19,425 bases of DNA from CAZGAH01 sp964523295 (GTDB lineage Bacteria > Desulfobacterota > Desulfovibrionia > Desulfovibrionales > Desulfovibrionaceae), in contig CAZGAH010000082.1 in the NCBI GenBank assembly GCA_964523295.1, positions 1-19,425 of the forward strand. Reading direction: 5' to 3'. This document shows positions 6,485 through 13,714 of this stretch, one piece after another; position 1 is the first letter of the stretch, and each line of letters opens with the position of its first letter. The notes under the pieces are model-generated. The model saw only the letters and a program-made list of their open reading frames with translations, made no database searches and was not told the origin of the DNA. A program made the position numbers and the translations under genes.

Positions 6485-7135
6485 ATGCTCGCATATCGCG
6501 TACTTTGGGTTTCGGCCTGCCTGGCCTTGTGCCTGGCCCTGTCGGCAACGGTCTACGCAGTCGAGGGCAGTTTCAGCCAGGAGGGTCTGGCGGGAGTCTA
6601 CGGGGCCGATCACCACGGCAAACCCACGGCCGGCGGCGAAACCTTCGACAAGGACAAGCTCCTCGCGGCCCATCCCTTTCTGCCATTGGGCACGCAGGTC
6701 CGCATCGTGAACCTGGACACGAAAAAAACCGTGGATGTGAAAATCGTGGACCGCGGTCCGACCTCGGGCGACCGTATTGTGGATGTCTCGCCCGCGGCCG
6801 CCAAGGCGCTGGGGCTGGCCCAAGGCAAAACCGCGCCGGTCCGGCTGGAATCCGTGGGCAAGATCGCCGGCGCGAGCGGCAACGACCTGACCGGTTCGTT
6901 TTTTGTCCAGCTCGGCGCCTTCCGGGTAGTCGCCAACGCGGAAAAGGTCTACAAGACGCTCAAGGAAAAAGGCTACGCCGCCCGCCTCGTCGCGATCACC
7001 AGCGGCGACAAGCAGATAGCCAAGGTCCAGGTCGGCAGCTTCCACAAGCTCTCGGAGGCGCAGAAGATTCTGCACGAGCTGACCAAGGCCTACGCGGGCG
7101 CCTTTATCGTGGCGGAGACGCCAAGCGCATACTGA
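6485..7135 (+). CDS. RlpA-like septal-ring lytic transglycosylase with SPOR domain
   Basis: Protein of 216 aa. A signal peptide (about 1-25, ending in VYA) directs it to the envelope. Residues 34-110 form the double-psi beta-barrel of RlpA, with the catalytic pair H63 (AAHPFLPLGT) and D89 (VDRGP). Residues 138-210 form a SPOR domain (FFVQLGAF ... AKVQVGSF), which binds denuded septal peptidoglycan. RlpA proteins with this layout cleave glycan strands lacking stem peptides and help daughter-cell separation. No lipobox cysteine is visible at the cleavage site, so it may be soluble in the periplasm rather than a lipoprotein. ATG 6485 is preceded by GGGAGG. It is transcribed alone, divergent from the que operon and convergent with the ABC transporter genes. 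Confidence 0.88.
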   Translation: MLAYRVLWVSACLALCLALSATVYAVEGSFSQEGLAGVYGADHHGKPTAGGETFDKDKLLAAHPFLPLGTQVRIVNLDTKKTVDVKIVDRGPTSGDRIVDVSPAAAKALGLAQGKTAPVRLESVGKIAGASGNDLTGSFFVQLGAFRVVANAEKVYKTLKEKGYAARLVAITSGDKQIAKVQVGSFHKLSEAQKILHELTKAYAGAFIVAETPSAY

Positions 7136-7179
7136 GTCCGTCGCTCCGGTACGCGGGCAGCCCGGCGGAGACAGTCGCC

Positions 7180-7196
7180 AAAAGCCGGAAGCCGGC
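7180..7196 (-). terminator. short intrinsic terminator after the ABC ATPase gene
   Basis: On the - strand: GCCGG-CTT-CCGGC followed by TTTT, beginning 4 nt after the tupC stop codon. The stem is only 5 bp, so strength is uncertain. Confidence 0.4.
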
Positions 7197-7200
7197 GGGC

Positions 7201-7845
7201 TCAGCCCGTGATCCGGCCTTGACGTAATGTCAGCGTGCGCTCGGCCAGACCGCGCAGCCAAGTCTGATCGTGGCTGGCGACGACGAGCGTGGTCGAGAGT
7301 GCCTGCTGCGTGGCCTCAATGGCGCGCTGCATCAGCTCCAGGCTCTCCTCGTCCAGGCTGGTGGTCGGCTCGTCGAGCAGCAGCACCCGGGGCTCCAGGA
7401 CCAGCCGCGCGGCCAGGGCCACGCGCCGGGCCTCTCCGCCGGAAAGCTCGCGCCAGCTGCGATTCGCAAAGATATCCGCGTCGAGTCCGGCCATGCGCAA
7501 GGCACGACGCACGCGGTCGGGCACATCGTCGGCGCCGCGCACGTGCAGCCCGTAGGCGACGTTGGCGTACACCGTGCGCTTGAGCAGATAGGGATCCTGT
7601 TGCAACAGCGTGATCTCGCGTCGCAGTGGCGCGGGATCGCGGACCGGGCGCCCGTCGTAGCGGATGCTGCCGGAACTGGGCGGCTCGATCAGGGCCAGCA
7701 GCCGTAACAGCGTGCTCTTGCCGCTGCCGTTGGGTCCGGCCAGTCCAACGACCTCGCCCGGCAGAATGCGCAATTCGTCCACGTGCAGCGACAGCCGGTC
7801 GCCATAGCGGCGCGTGACCTGCGTCAGTTCGAAGAGCGCGTTCAT
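7201..7845 (-). CDS. tupC: tungstate-type ABC transporter ATPase (TupC-like)
   Basis: Protein of 214 aa, the energy-coupling subunit of an ABC importer. Walker A is GPNGSGKST (37-45), the Q-loop lies in LLQQDPYLL, the signature LSGGE is at 134-138, Walker B is VLLLDEP (154-160), and the switch His is H192 (VVASHDQ). ATG 7845 overlaps the permease stop as ATGA, and the longer open frame upstream is the permease gene read out of frame. Substrate assignment depends on the adjacent permease, which is of the TupB type; the ATPase alone would not distinguish tungstate from molybdate. Tungsten supply feeds formate dehydrogenases and aldehyde oxidoreductases in sulfate reducers. Confidence 0.85.
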   Translation of the reverse strand: MNALFELTQVTRRYGDRLSLHVDELRILPGEVVGLAGPNGSGKSTLLRLLALIEPPSSGSIRYDGRPVRDPAPLRREITLLQQDPYLLKRTVYANVAYGLHVRGADDVPDRVRRALRMAGLDADIFANRSWRELSGGEARRVALAARLVLEPRVLLLDEPTTSLDEESLELMQRAIEATQQALSTTLVVASHDQTWLRGLAERTLTLRQGRITG

Positions 7846-8534
7846 CCGGCCAGCCTGCGCAGCGCGGCTACAATCAGGTTCACCCCGAAGGCGATGCCCA
7901 TGAGCACCAGGCCCAGGGCGATGCCCAGGGCGAATTCGCCCTTCCCGGTCTCCAGGGTTATGGCCGTGGTGATCGTTCGGGTATGCCATTTAATGTTCCC
8001 GCCCACCATCATCGAAATGCCGATTTCCGTGGCCACGCGCCCGTACGCCGCGGCCACGGCCAGGGCCACGCTGAAGCGCATCTCCCAAAGCTCTGTCATC
8101 AGCGCCTGACGCGGTAGGGCGCCGAGGGTGAGCAAGGTGGGCCGCAACCTGGCGTCCAGCCCCTCCACGGCCGTGGCAACCAGGGCGACGACAATGGGCA
8201 GCGCAAGAATCGTCTGGCCAATGGCCACGCCGGGCAGCGTGAACAGCAACCCCAGGTCGCCCAGCGGCCCGCGCCGGGAGAGCAGCGCGTAACAGATCAG
8301 CCCGATCGCGACCGTGGGCAGGGACAGCAGCGTATCCACGAGCAAACGGAGCGCGCGCTTGCCGGGAAACTCGTTCAGGCCGAGCGCAAGCCCCAGCGGA
8401 ACGCCGAACAACACGCTCGCGCCGATGGAAAACGAAGTGACCGTAAGCGTGGCCTGCACGGCCGACCAAGTCGAGGCATCGCCCGTGCCCAGGAGCACGA
8501 AGGCCTGCGTCACGCCGTCAAGAATGTATCCCAT
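7842..8534 (-). CDS. tupB: tungstate-type ABC transporter permease (TupB-like)
   Basis: Protein of 230 aa with about five to six hydrophobic segments, the size and layout of single-permease oxyanion importers. Segments LRLLVDTLLSLPTVAIGL, TLPGVAIGQTILALPIV and YGRVATEIGISMMVGGNI match the TupB/YvrO-like tungstate permeases. The cytoplasmic coupling loop (LRPTLLTLGALPRQAL) is present. It is transcribed with the ATPase (ATGA overlap). The binding protein TupA, normally the first gene, is missing; hsdM lies immediately upstream instead. A strong-looking promoter sits in the gap between them. Confidence 0.85.
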   Translation of the reverse strand: MGYILDGVTQAFVLLGTGDASTWSAVQATLTVTSFSIGASVLFGVPLGLALGLNEFPGKRALRLLVDTLLSLPTVAIGLICYALLSRRGPLGDLGLLFTLPGVAIGQTILALPIVVALVATAVEGLDARLRPTLLTLGALPRQALMTELWEMRFSVALAVAAAYGRVATEIGISMMVGGNIKWHTRTITTAITLETGKGEFALGIALGLVLMGIAFGVNLIVAALRRLAG

Positions 8535-8605
8535 GCCTGTCCCTGTCGAATTCCCAAGGCGCCGGAGCGCGCTAGGGCGAACTTCCTGATGTCTGAATGC
8601 ATACG

Positions 8606-8625
8606 GTAATGATCGGAATTATGAC
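8606..8625. promoter_or_regulatory. inverted repeat overlapping the tupBC -10
   Basis: GTAATGAT-CGGA-ATTATGAC, arms matching at 6 of 8 positions, covering the -10 and likely start site of the tupB promoter. It could be an operator for a tungstate/molybdate or other regulator, but it does not match the E. coli ModE box that I know. Confidence 0.3.
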
Positions 8626-8647
8626 CCGGGCGGGCTCTGGCCGTCAA
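8618..8647 (-). promoter_or_regulatory. sigma70 promoter for tupBC
   Basis: On the - strand: TTGACG (8647-8642), 18-bp spacer, CATAAT (8623-8618); both hexamers match consensus at five of six positions. The -35 begins 3 nt after the hsdM stop codon, so tupBC can be transcribed independently of the restriction operon. No terminator separates them, so read-through is also possible. Confidence 0.6.
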
Positions 8648-8650
8648 CCA

Positions 8651-10258
8651 TCACGGCAGCAAAGGCAGGCCCAGTTCGGCGAGGAACTGGTTATGCCGCT
8701 GCCGGGCTTCGCTGATTTTTCTCTCGGTTGCCACGAGGTCGGCATGGACGGCAGCCAGGTCGATCTCCTCCTCAGCCTCGGCCGTGCTCACGTAGCGCGA
8801 GATGTTCAGGTTGAAATCGTTCTTCTCGATTTCGTCCATATCCACCCGGCGCGAGTAGCGGGGCGTCTCCTTGCGGAACGTGTACGTATCGATGATCGTG
8901 TCGATATGCCGGGGCAGAAGCTGATTCTGCCGCTTGCCCTTCTCGAAGTGCTCGGCCGCGTTGATGAACAGCACGTCGTCCGGCTTCTTGCACTTCTTCA
9001 GCACCAGGATGCACACCGGGATGCCGGTGGAGAAGAACAGATTGGCCGGCAGGCCGATCACCGTGTCGATGTGGCCATCCTTGAGCAGTTTGCTGCGGAT
9101 GCGCGCCTCGGCCCCGCCACGGAACAGCACGCCGTGCGGCAGGATGATGGCCATCACCCCGTCCTGCTTCAGAAAATGGAAGCCGTGCAGCAAGAAGGCA
9201 AAGTCGGCCGCCGACTTGGGCGCCAGGCCGTAATTCTTGAAGCGCACGTCCTGCCCCAGCGCTTCGGTGGGCTCCCAGCGATAACTGAAGGGCGGATTGG
9301 CCACCACCGCGTCGAATGTCGGCATCCTGGCCGGGTTGGTCTCGCGCAGCATGTCCCACTCGTTGCGCAGGGTGTCGCCGTGGAAGATTTCGAACTCCGA
9401 ATCCTTCACGCCGTGCAGCAGCATGTTCATGCGCGCCAGGTTGTAGGTGGTGATGTTCTTTTCCTGGCCGTATATTGTGCCAATACCGTGCGCTCCCATG
9501 CGGTGGCGCACGTTCAGAAGCAGCGAGCCGGAGCCGCAGGCAAAATCCAGCACGCTGCCCAGGTCCTTGCGCTGGCCGGTTTCAGGCGCCTGGCTGTCGA
9601 GCGTGACAATAGCCGACAAGATGCTGGATATGGGTTGCGGCGTGTAAAACTCGCCCGCCTTCTTGCCTGAGCCTGCCGCGAACTGGCCAATCAGGTACTC
9701 ATAGGCATCGCCCAGGGTATCGCTGTCGGTGCAAAACTGCCCCAGGCCCGTGGCGATCTCGACGATGATCCTGCACAGGCGGGCATTGCGCTCGGTATAG
9801 GTTCTGCCGAGCTTGTCCGAGCCCAGGTTGATTTCCGAAAACAAGCCCCGGAAGGTGCTGGCGAAGGATTCATTTTCGATGTAACTGAAACCGCTCTGCA
9901 ACGTGTTCAGGAGTTCCGCATCCTGAGTGCGTGCCATCTCGACAATGCTGCCCCAGAGGTGTTGCGGTTCGATCACGTAGTGTACCTTGCGGCGCATCTG
10001 TTTCTCGAACTCCGGCACATCGTCCAGATTACATTCATACCAAAGTTGCAACGGGGTGGACACCGAGTTGTCGATCCGCTGCGGGTAGTCCGTCCCCAGC
10101 TCTTTCTTCGCGGCGGCTTCGTAGTTGTCCGACAAATAGCGCAAGAAGAGGAACGCCAGCATGTAATCGCGAAAATCATCCGCGTTCATGGCGCCGCGCA
10201 ACTGGTCGGCAATGGCCCAGAGGGTCTTGCCCATTTTCTGTTTGTCTGATTCGGTCAT
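8651..10258 (-). CDS. hsdM: type I restriction-modification DNA methyltransferase subunit HsdM
   Basis: Protein of 535 aa. HsdM transfers a methyl group from SAM to adenine N6 and forms M2S with HsdS, and R2M2S with HsdR. An N-terminal helical domain (TLWAIADQLRGAM ... FLFLRYLSDNYE) is followed by the GEFYTP motif (202-207), SAM-binding motif I DFACGSGSLL (238-247) and catalytic motif NPPF (321-324). A C-terminal HsdS-contacting helix region (about 490-535) is present. ATG 10258 overlaps the rhuM stop as ATGA; the longer frame upstream is rhuM read out of frame. Being the last gene of the operon, after hsdS, is unusual compared with the common hsdM-hsdS order. All catalytic motifs are intact. 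Confidence 0.95.
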   Translation of the reverse strand: MTESDKQKMGKTLWAIADQLRGAMNADDFRDYMLAFLFLRYLSDNYEAAAKKELGTDYPQRIDNSVSTPLQLWYECNLDDVPEFEKQMRRKVHYVIEPQHLWGSIVEMARTQDAELLNTLQSGFSYIENESFASTFRGLFSEINLGSDKLGRTYTERNARLCRIIVEIATGLGQFCTDSDTLGDAYEYLIGQFAAGSGKKAGEFYTPQPISSILSAIVTLDSQAPETGQRKDLGSVLDFACGSGSLLLNVRHRMGAHGIGTIYGQEKNITTYNLARMNMLLHGVKDSEFEIFHGDTLRNEWDMLRETNPARMPTFDAVVANPPFSYRWEPTEALGQDVRFKNYGLAPKSAADFAFLLHGFHFLKQDGVMAIILPHGVLFRGGAEARIRSKLLKDGHIDTVIGLPANLFFSTGIPVCILVLKKCKKPDDVLFINAAEHFEKGKRQNQLLPRHIDTIIDTYTFRKETPRYSRRVDMDEIEKNDFNLNISRYVSTAEAEEEIDLAAVHADLVATERKISEARQRHNQFLAELGLPLLP

Positions 10259-11271
10259 GGCGTGCCTGTGTTCCGGTGCTGGATCCTGTTTTCCAGCGCC
10301 TTGAGCTCCGCTTCGTCCTCTGCGTCGGCGGCGTGGGCTTCCGCGATTTTTCGTCGTTCGTCGAAATCCAGAAACATGTCGTTCACCTGCTGCTCCGTGC
10401 GGGCGTGGCTCACCAGGCCCGCGTTCTCCAGCACGGGGAAGCCGTTGGCGGCGATGAGCTGTGCGACATTCCGTTGCCAGAAATCCATGCTGGTGACGGT
10501 CTGCCGTTTGGCGCGCAGTTCCGCCGTTTCCAGGAAGATGACCACCAGACGGTTGAGGGTGTCGATTTCGTCTTCGGTCAGATAATTCTTGGCGACCAGA
10601 ATATCCTGCTTGCGCACCCGGGCGCCTTTCCAGGCGAGCAGGCCGAAATGCGGGTCGTTCGGGTTGGCGCGCGCGAGGATGATTTCCGCAGCCGTGTGTT
10701 GCGTCACGGCATAGAGCAGCATGTTTTGCACGCTGGCAAAAAACAGCCGGGCGGCCTGGTCGGTCTTGTCGTAATCGACAGCCAGGGCAAAGAGATCGCG
10801 CAGTTTTTGGTAAAAGCGCTTCTCCGAGGCGCGTATGTCGCGGATGCGCGCGAGCATCTCGTCGAAATAATCCGGGCGGCCATCGGGATTCTTGAGGCGC
10901 TCGTCGTCCATGACGAAGCCCTTTTTGAGAAATTCCATGAGCACCGTGCTCGCCCAACGACGGAACTGCACCCCGCGCGGCGAGCGCACGCGGTAGCCCA
11001 CGGCCAGAATGGCGTCGAGGTTGTAGAGGGTAACCGCACGCCGTACCTGACGATCGCCCTCGGATTGAACTGTCAAGGATTCCTTGACAGTTGCCGCCGG
11101 GTCCAATTCTCCATCCTCAAAAATGTTCTTCAGATGTAACGAGATGTTTTGCTTGGAGGCATTGAACAGCCCGGCCATTTCCATCTGGGTCAGCCAGACC
11201 GTCCCGCCTTCAGCACGCAACTGAATGCGGCTTCGCCCGTCCTCGCTGGTATACAGAATGAGCTGACTCAT
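10255..11271 (-). CDS. rhuM: RhuM-family protein inside the hsd operon
   Basis: Protein of 338 aa of the virulence RhuM family (named from a Salmonella pathogenicity-island gene; molecular function unknown). The N-terminal half carries the family pattern: TVWLTQMEMAGLF, then KQNISLHLKNIFEDGEL, then LYNLDAILAVGYRVRS and QFRRWAS, which looks like a winged/helix-turn-helix-type DNA-binding segment. The C-terminal part ends in a charged helical region (RRKIAEAHAADAEDEAELKALENR). Such genes are often seen between hsdS and hsdM in bacterial type I loci. Start and stop overlap hsdS and hsdM by ATGA on both sides, so it is translated as part of the restriction operon. Its role in restriction is not established. 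Confidence 0.88.
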   Translation of the reverse strand: MSQLILYTSEDGRSRIQLRAEGGTVWLTQMEMAGLFNASKQNISLHLKNIFEDGELDPAATVKESLTVQSEGDRQVRRAVTLYNLDAILAVGYRVRSPRGVQFRRWASTVLMEFLKKGFVMDDERLKNPDGRPDYFDEMLARIRDIRASEKRFYQKLRDLFALAVDYDKTDQAARLFFASVQNMLLYAVTQHTAAEIILARANPNDPHFGLLAWKGARVRKQDILVAKNYLTEDEIDTLNRLVVIFLETAELRAKRQTVTSMDFWQRNVAQLIAANGFPVLENAGLVSHARTEQQVNDMFLDFDERRKIAEAHAADAEDEAELKALENRIQHRNTGTP

Positions 11272-12554
11272 GCCGCCGCCTCGCCCGGCACCGGGAAGAG
11301 CTGCTGCATCAGGGCCTTTTTGTGGGTTTTGAGCGTGGCGATTTTCTGGCTTTGGGCGGCGATGAGGTCGTCGAGGGAGGAGAGGCAGGCGGCGATGCGT
11401 TTCTGCTCTAACAATCCTCTATCGACCGATATGCTTGATGGCAATGGAACAGGTAAAGATGAATACTCCGTTCCATTGATTCCAGGCTGACCACTTCGCG
11501 CTGACGTCACACCTACCCAATGCCAGAATTGTTGCGTGGTAAGAAAGTTTGCCAGAAAAATGGAGTTAACTTTTTTGGATTCCGGTTGAATTCTTATCAG
11601 AAAGCCCGCGAACACAAGCCGGCCATCTTCCGTCCGATATCTGTACGATTTACCAACGCTGGCTCCGGTTCGAGCAAGAACAATATCTCCAGGCTCCAGG
11701 TAATTATCGTCTGCTGCAACGATATCCACTGATGCTTTTGCCTCATGGTGAAAAAGGCCATCACCATCAATATCGGTAATTCTCAAGTACGTTGGAAGAT
11801 CATTTGAATATGGGACGGCGGGCGCATTCACTCCATACTCGGGATTCCGGGCCAACAGGCTCCTCATTGGCACAATCTCCCACTCCCCCGCCTCCCGAAA
11901 CTCCGGAAACCGCAACCGTGGGACGGTCTCGCCTTCGCGGGGGAACAGCTGCTGCATCAGGCCCTTCTTGTGGGTCTTGAGGGCGTCCAGCTGTCGGGTT
12001 TCCGCCGTGATCAGCTCGTCGAGGGAGGAGAGGCAGGCGGCGATTTTTTGTTGTTCATTGCGCCAGGGTAGTACCAATTGGAGACGAGCGAGGTCTCTGT
12101 AGTAAATGCGAACACGAACACCTCCGTCGCCACCTTCGGACACAAACTTTTTCCATACGTCTGATTGCCGGAAGTGATTGAGGTAAGAGGGATCGACTCC
12201 GGGATCAGCACCATCAAGGCACTTGAAGACAACATAATCGGGGCTGACCAATATATTTTGCTCGCCTTTCCATTGTGCGATAGAGCCGATGTTAAGCCGC
12301 ATCGGGTTGTAGGCGAACCAGTCCTTCTGGACGATTCTGTACCGAGCGATATCTGATGCGATGAGCCGTTCCTCCATTGGAACTATGCCTTCCGTCTTCG
12401 ACACTCCCATCACTGGCATTGTCGAAAAATTTTCACCATTACGTTCTGTACTTTCCGCTGTCACATCCTTGAGCAGTATTTCTCGAAGCCACTGCCCAAC
12501 GAACTCTGGAAACCGCAACCTCGGCATCAGTGGCCGTTTATCATTTCCACTCAT
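11268..12554 (-). CDS. hsdS: type I restriction specificity subunit HsdS
   Basis: Protein of 428 aa with the two-fold symmetry of HsdS. Half 1: RLRFPEF (12-18), target-recognition domain 1 (about 20-160), then conserved helix EQQKIAACLSSLDELI (from 167) ending in KTHKKGLMQQLFP. Half 2: RLRFPEF (213-219), target-recognition domain 2 (about 225-380), then EQKRIAACLSSLDDLI ... KTHKKALMQQLFP to the end. Each recognition domain reads one half of a bipartite DNA target; the sequence recognised cannot be deduced here. The recognition-domain DNA is more AT-rich than the flanking conserved parts, as expected for exchangeable modules. ATGA overlaps join it to the AlbA-type gene and rhuM. Confidence 0.95.
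   Translation of the reverse strand: MSGNDKRPLMPRLRFPEFVGQWLREILLKDVTAESTERNGENFSTMPVMGVSKTEGIVPMEERLIASDIARYRIVQKDWFAYNPMRLNIGSIAQWKGEQNILVSPDYVVFKCLDGADPGVDPSYLNHFRQSDVWKKFVSEGGDGGVRVRIYYRDLARLQLVLPWRNEQQKIAACLSSLDELITAETRQLDALKTHKKGLMQQLFPREGETVPRLRFPEFREAGEWEIVPMRSLLARNPEYGVNAPAVPYSNDLPTYLRITDIDGDGLFHHEAKASVDIVAADDNYLEPGDIVLARTGASVGKSYRYRTEDGRLVFAGFLIRIQPESKKVNSIFLANFLTTQQFWHWVGVTSARSGQPGINGTEYSSLPVPLPSSISVDRGLLEQKRIAACLSSLDDLIAAQSQKIATLKTHKKALMQQLFPVPGEAAA
11293..11396. repeat. hsdS conserved-region direct repeat, copy 1
   Basis: 104-bp segment coding the C-terminal conserved helix of hsdS. It is a diverged direct repeat of 11941-12044, with a 29-bp identical block at 11368-11396. Such repeats allow recombination that swaps or deletes a recognition domain. 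Confidence 0.75.
11941..12044. repeat. hsdS conserved-region direct repeat, copy 2
   Basis: 104-bp segment coding the central conserved helix of hsdS, partner of 11293-11396; the 29-bp identical block is at 12016-12044. Recombination between the copies would remove the second recognition domain. Confidence 0.75.
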
Positions 12555-13714
12555 ACGGCTGCCTCCCGAGGCCGGGCGACGATGGCCTTGAAGAGATTGC
12601 CGGCGCGGTCGTCAATGAGTTCAATCTCGGGCCAGGCCCGCAGGGCGCGCAGCAGGCCGCTGCCCAGCCCGCGATAGGGGAGGAGCTTGGCGGCGAAGGA
12701 GGCGAGAACGGGGTTGCGGATGTTGGAGTTGCCGGCCTTGATGTTCTCGATGGTCAGGTTGTTGGGCAGATGGCCAGGACTGACGATTTCGACGCGATCA
12801 GCGAACACCAGCACCCGCACCGGGGCGCTGATGAAGTAATCGCGGTGGATGAGCGCATTGGCGACCAGCTCCTCCCAGACGATGCGGGGCACTTCGGGGC
12901 GGCCCACGGTATTGAACCCCTGCTCCCCTTGCAGGGCGCGGGTGTTGGCGCTGATGAATCCCAGCGTTTGCTGGAACACATCGGCCAGCTTGCCGGTGAT
13001 GTCTCGGCTGTCGAGGTAGCGCTCATCCTCGATTTCGTTGCCGTAAAACGCCACCGCCTTGACGATGAAGGCGGGCAGGGCGTAGTGCGGCGCCTTGGCG
13101 AACAACAGCGCGCCTGCGACATTGAGCTGCCCCTTGTTCACCAGGTTCATATTGGTCAGCAATTGGGGCAAGGGCAAGTTGTGCTGGGCGAGCGATTCAC
13201 CAAACTGCTCTTGAAAGAACGCCTCGAAATACGGCATGTCCACATCGCCAGCCCCCACCCCTGGCACCGGGGTTGCGTCGGCATGGACCAGACCGGCCTG
13301 CTGGAACAGGCGCTGGATTTCCTCGCGCGACGTGGCGCGGCGCTTGTCGGCGCCATTCTTCACCCAGATCGTCCCGTTCTTGTCCATGTAGGGCTTGCTG
13401 ATGCCTTCGGCAATGGTGACCACCAGCACCGTGCCTGCGGGGTGGGGCACGTTTTCAGTCAACGGATTCACCGCGGGGCGAACGTTCTGCGAGGCCGTGT
13501 TGGCGATGAGCAGGTTGAGGCGGGCAACATCTGCGCTGGAGAGGCCGTGCACCGAACCATCGTCGTTCACGCCAAGGAAGATGCGCCCACCGGCGGAATT
13601 GCTGAAGGCGACGATCTCCGCCGCCAAGCCGTCGGGATTGCGCATGTCCAGCTTGAACTGATGGCGGCTGTCCTCGCCACGGCTGAGGATGTCGATCAGC
13701 TCTGTGGTTTCCAT
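12551..13714 (-). CDS. AlbA_2/Schlafen-type ATP-binding protein
   Basis: Protein of 387 aa. Residues about 10-130 form an AlbA_2 (Schlafen AlbA-type) putative nucleic-acid-binding domain: EDSRHQFK near the start, then AEIVAFSNSAGGRIFLGVNDDG, and SRPYM-like SKPYM followed by IWVKNGADKRRA. The C-terminal half has a GHKL-type ATPase region (EELVANALIHRDY at 281-293; PYRGLGSGL at 347-354). Database entries usually call this layout a putative transcriptional regulator or ATP-binding protein; eukaryotic Schlafens with a related fold include tRNA-cleaving proteins, but the key residues cannot be compared here. Its start overlaps the trlF stop by 19 nt and its stop overlaps hsdS by ATGA, so it is an integral operon member. 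Function in the system is unknown. Confidence 0.82.
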   Translation of the reverse strand: METTELIDILSRGEDSRHQFKLDMRNPDGLAAEIVAFSNSAGGRIFLGVNDDGSVHGLSSADVARLNLLIANTASQNVRPAVNPLTENVPHPAGTVLVVTIAEGISKPYMDKNGTIWVKNGADKRRATSREEIQRLFQQAGLVHADATPVPGVGAGDVDMPYFEAFFQEQFGESLAQHNLPLPQLLTNMNLVNKGQLNVAGALLFAKAPHYALPAFIVKAVAFYGNEIEDERYLDSRDITGKLADVFQQTLGFISANTRALQGEQGFNTVGRPEVPRIVWEELVANALIHRDYFISAPVRVLVFADRVEIVSPGHLPNNLTIENIKAGNSNIRNPVLASFAAKLLPYRGLGSGLLRALRAWPEIELIDDRAGNLFKAIVARPREAAV

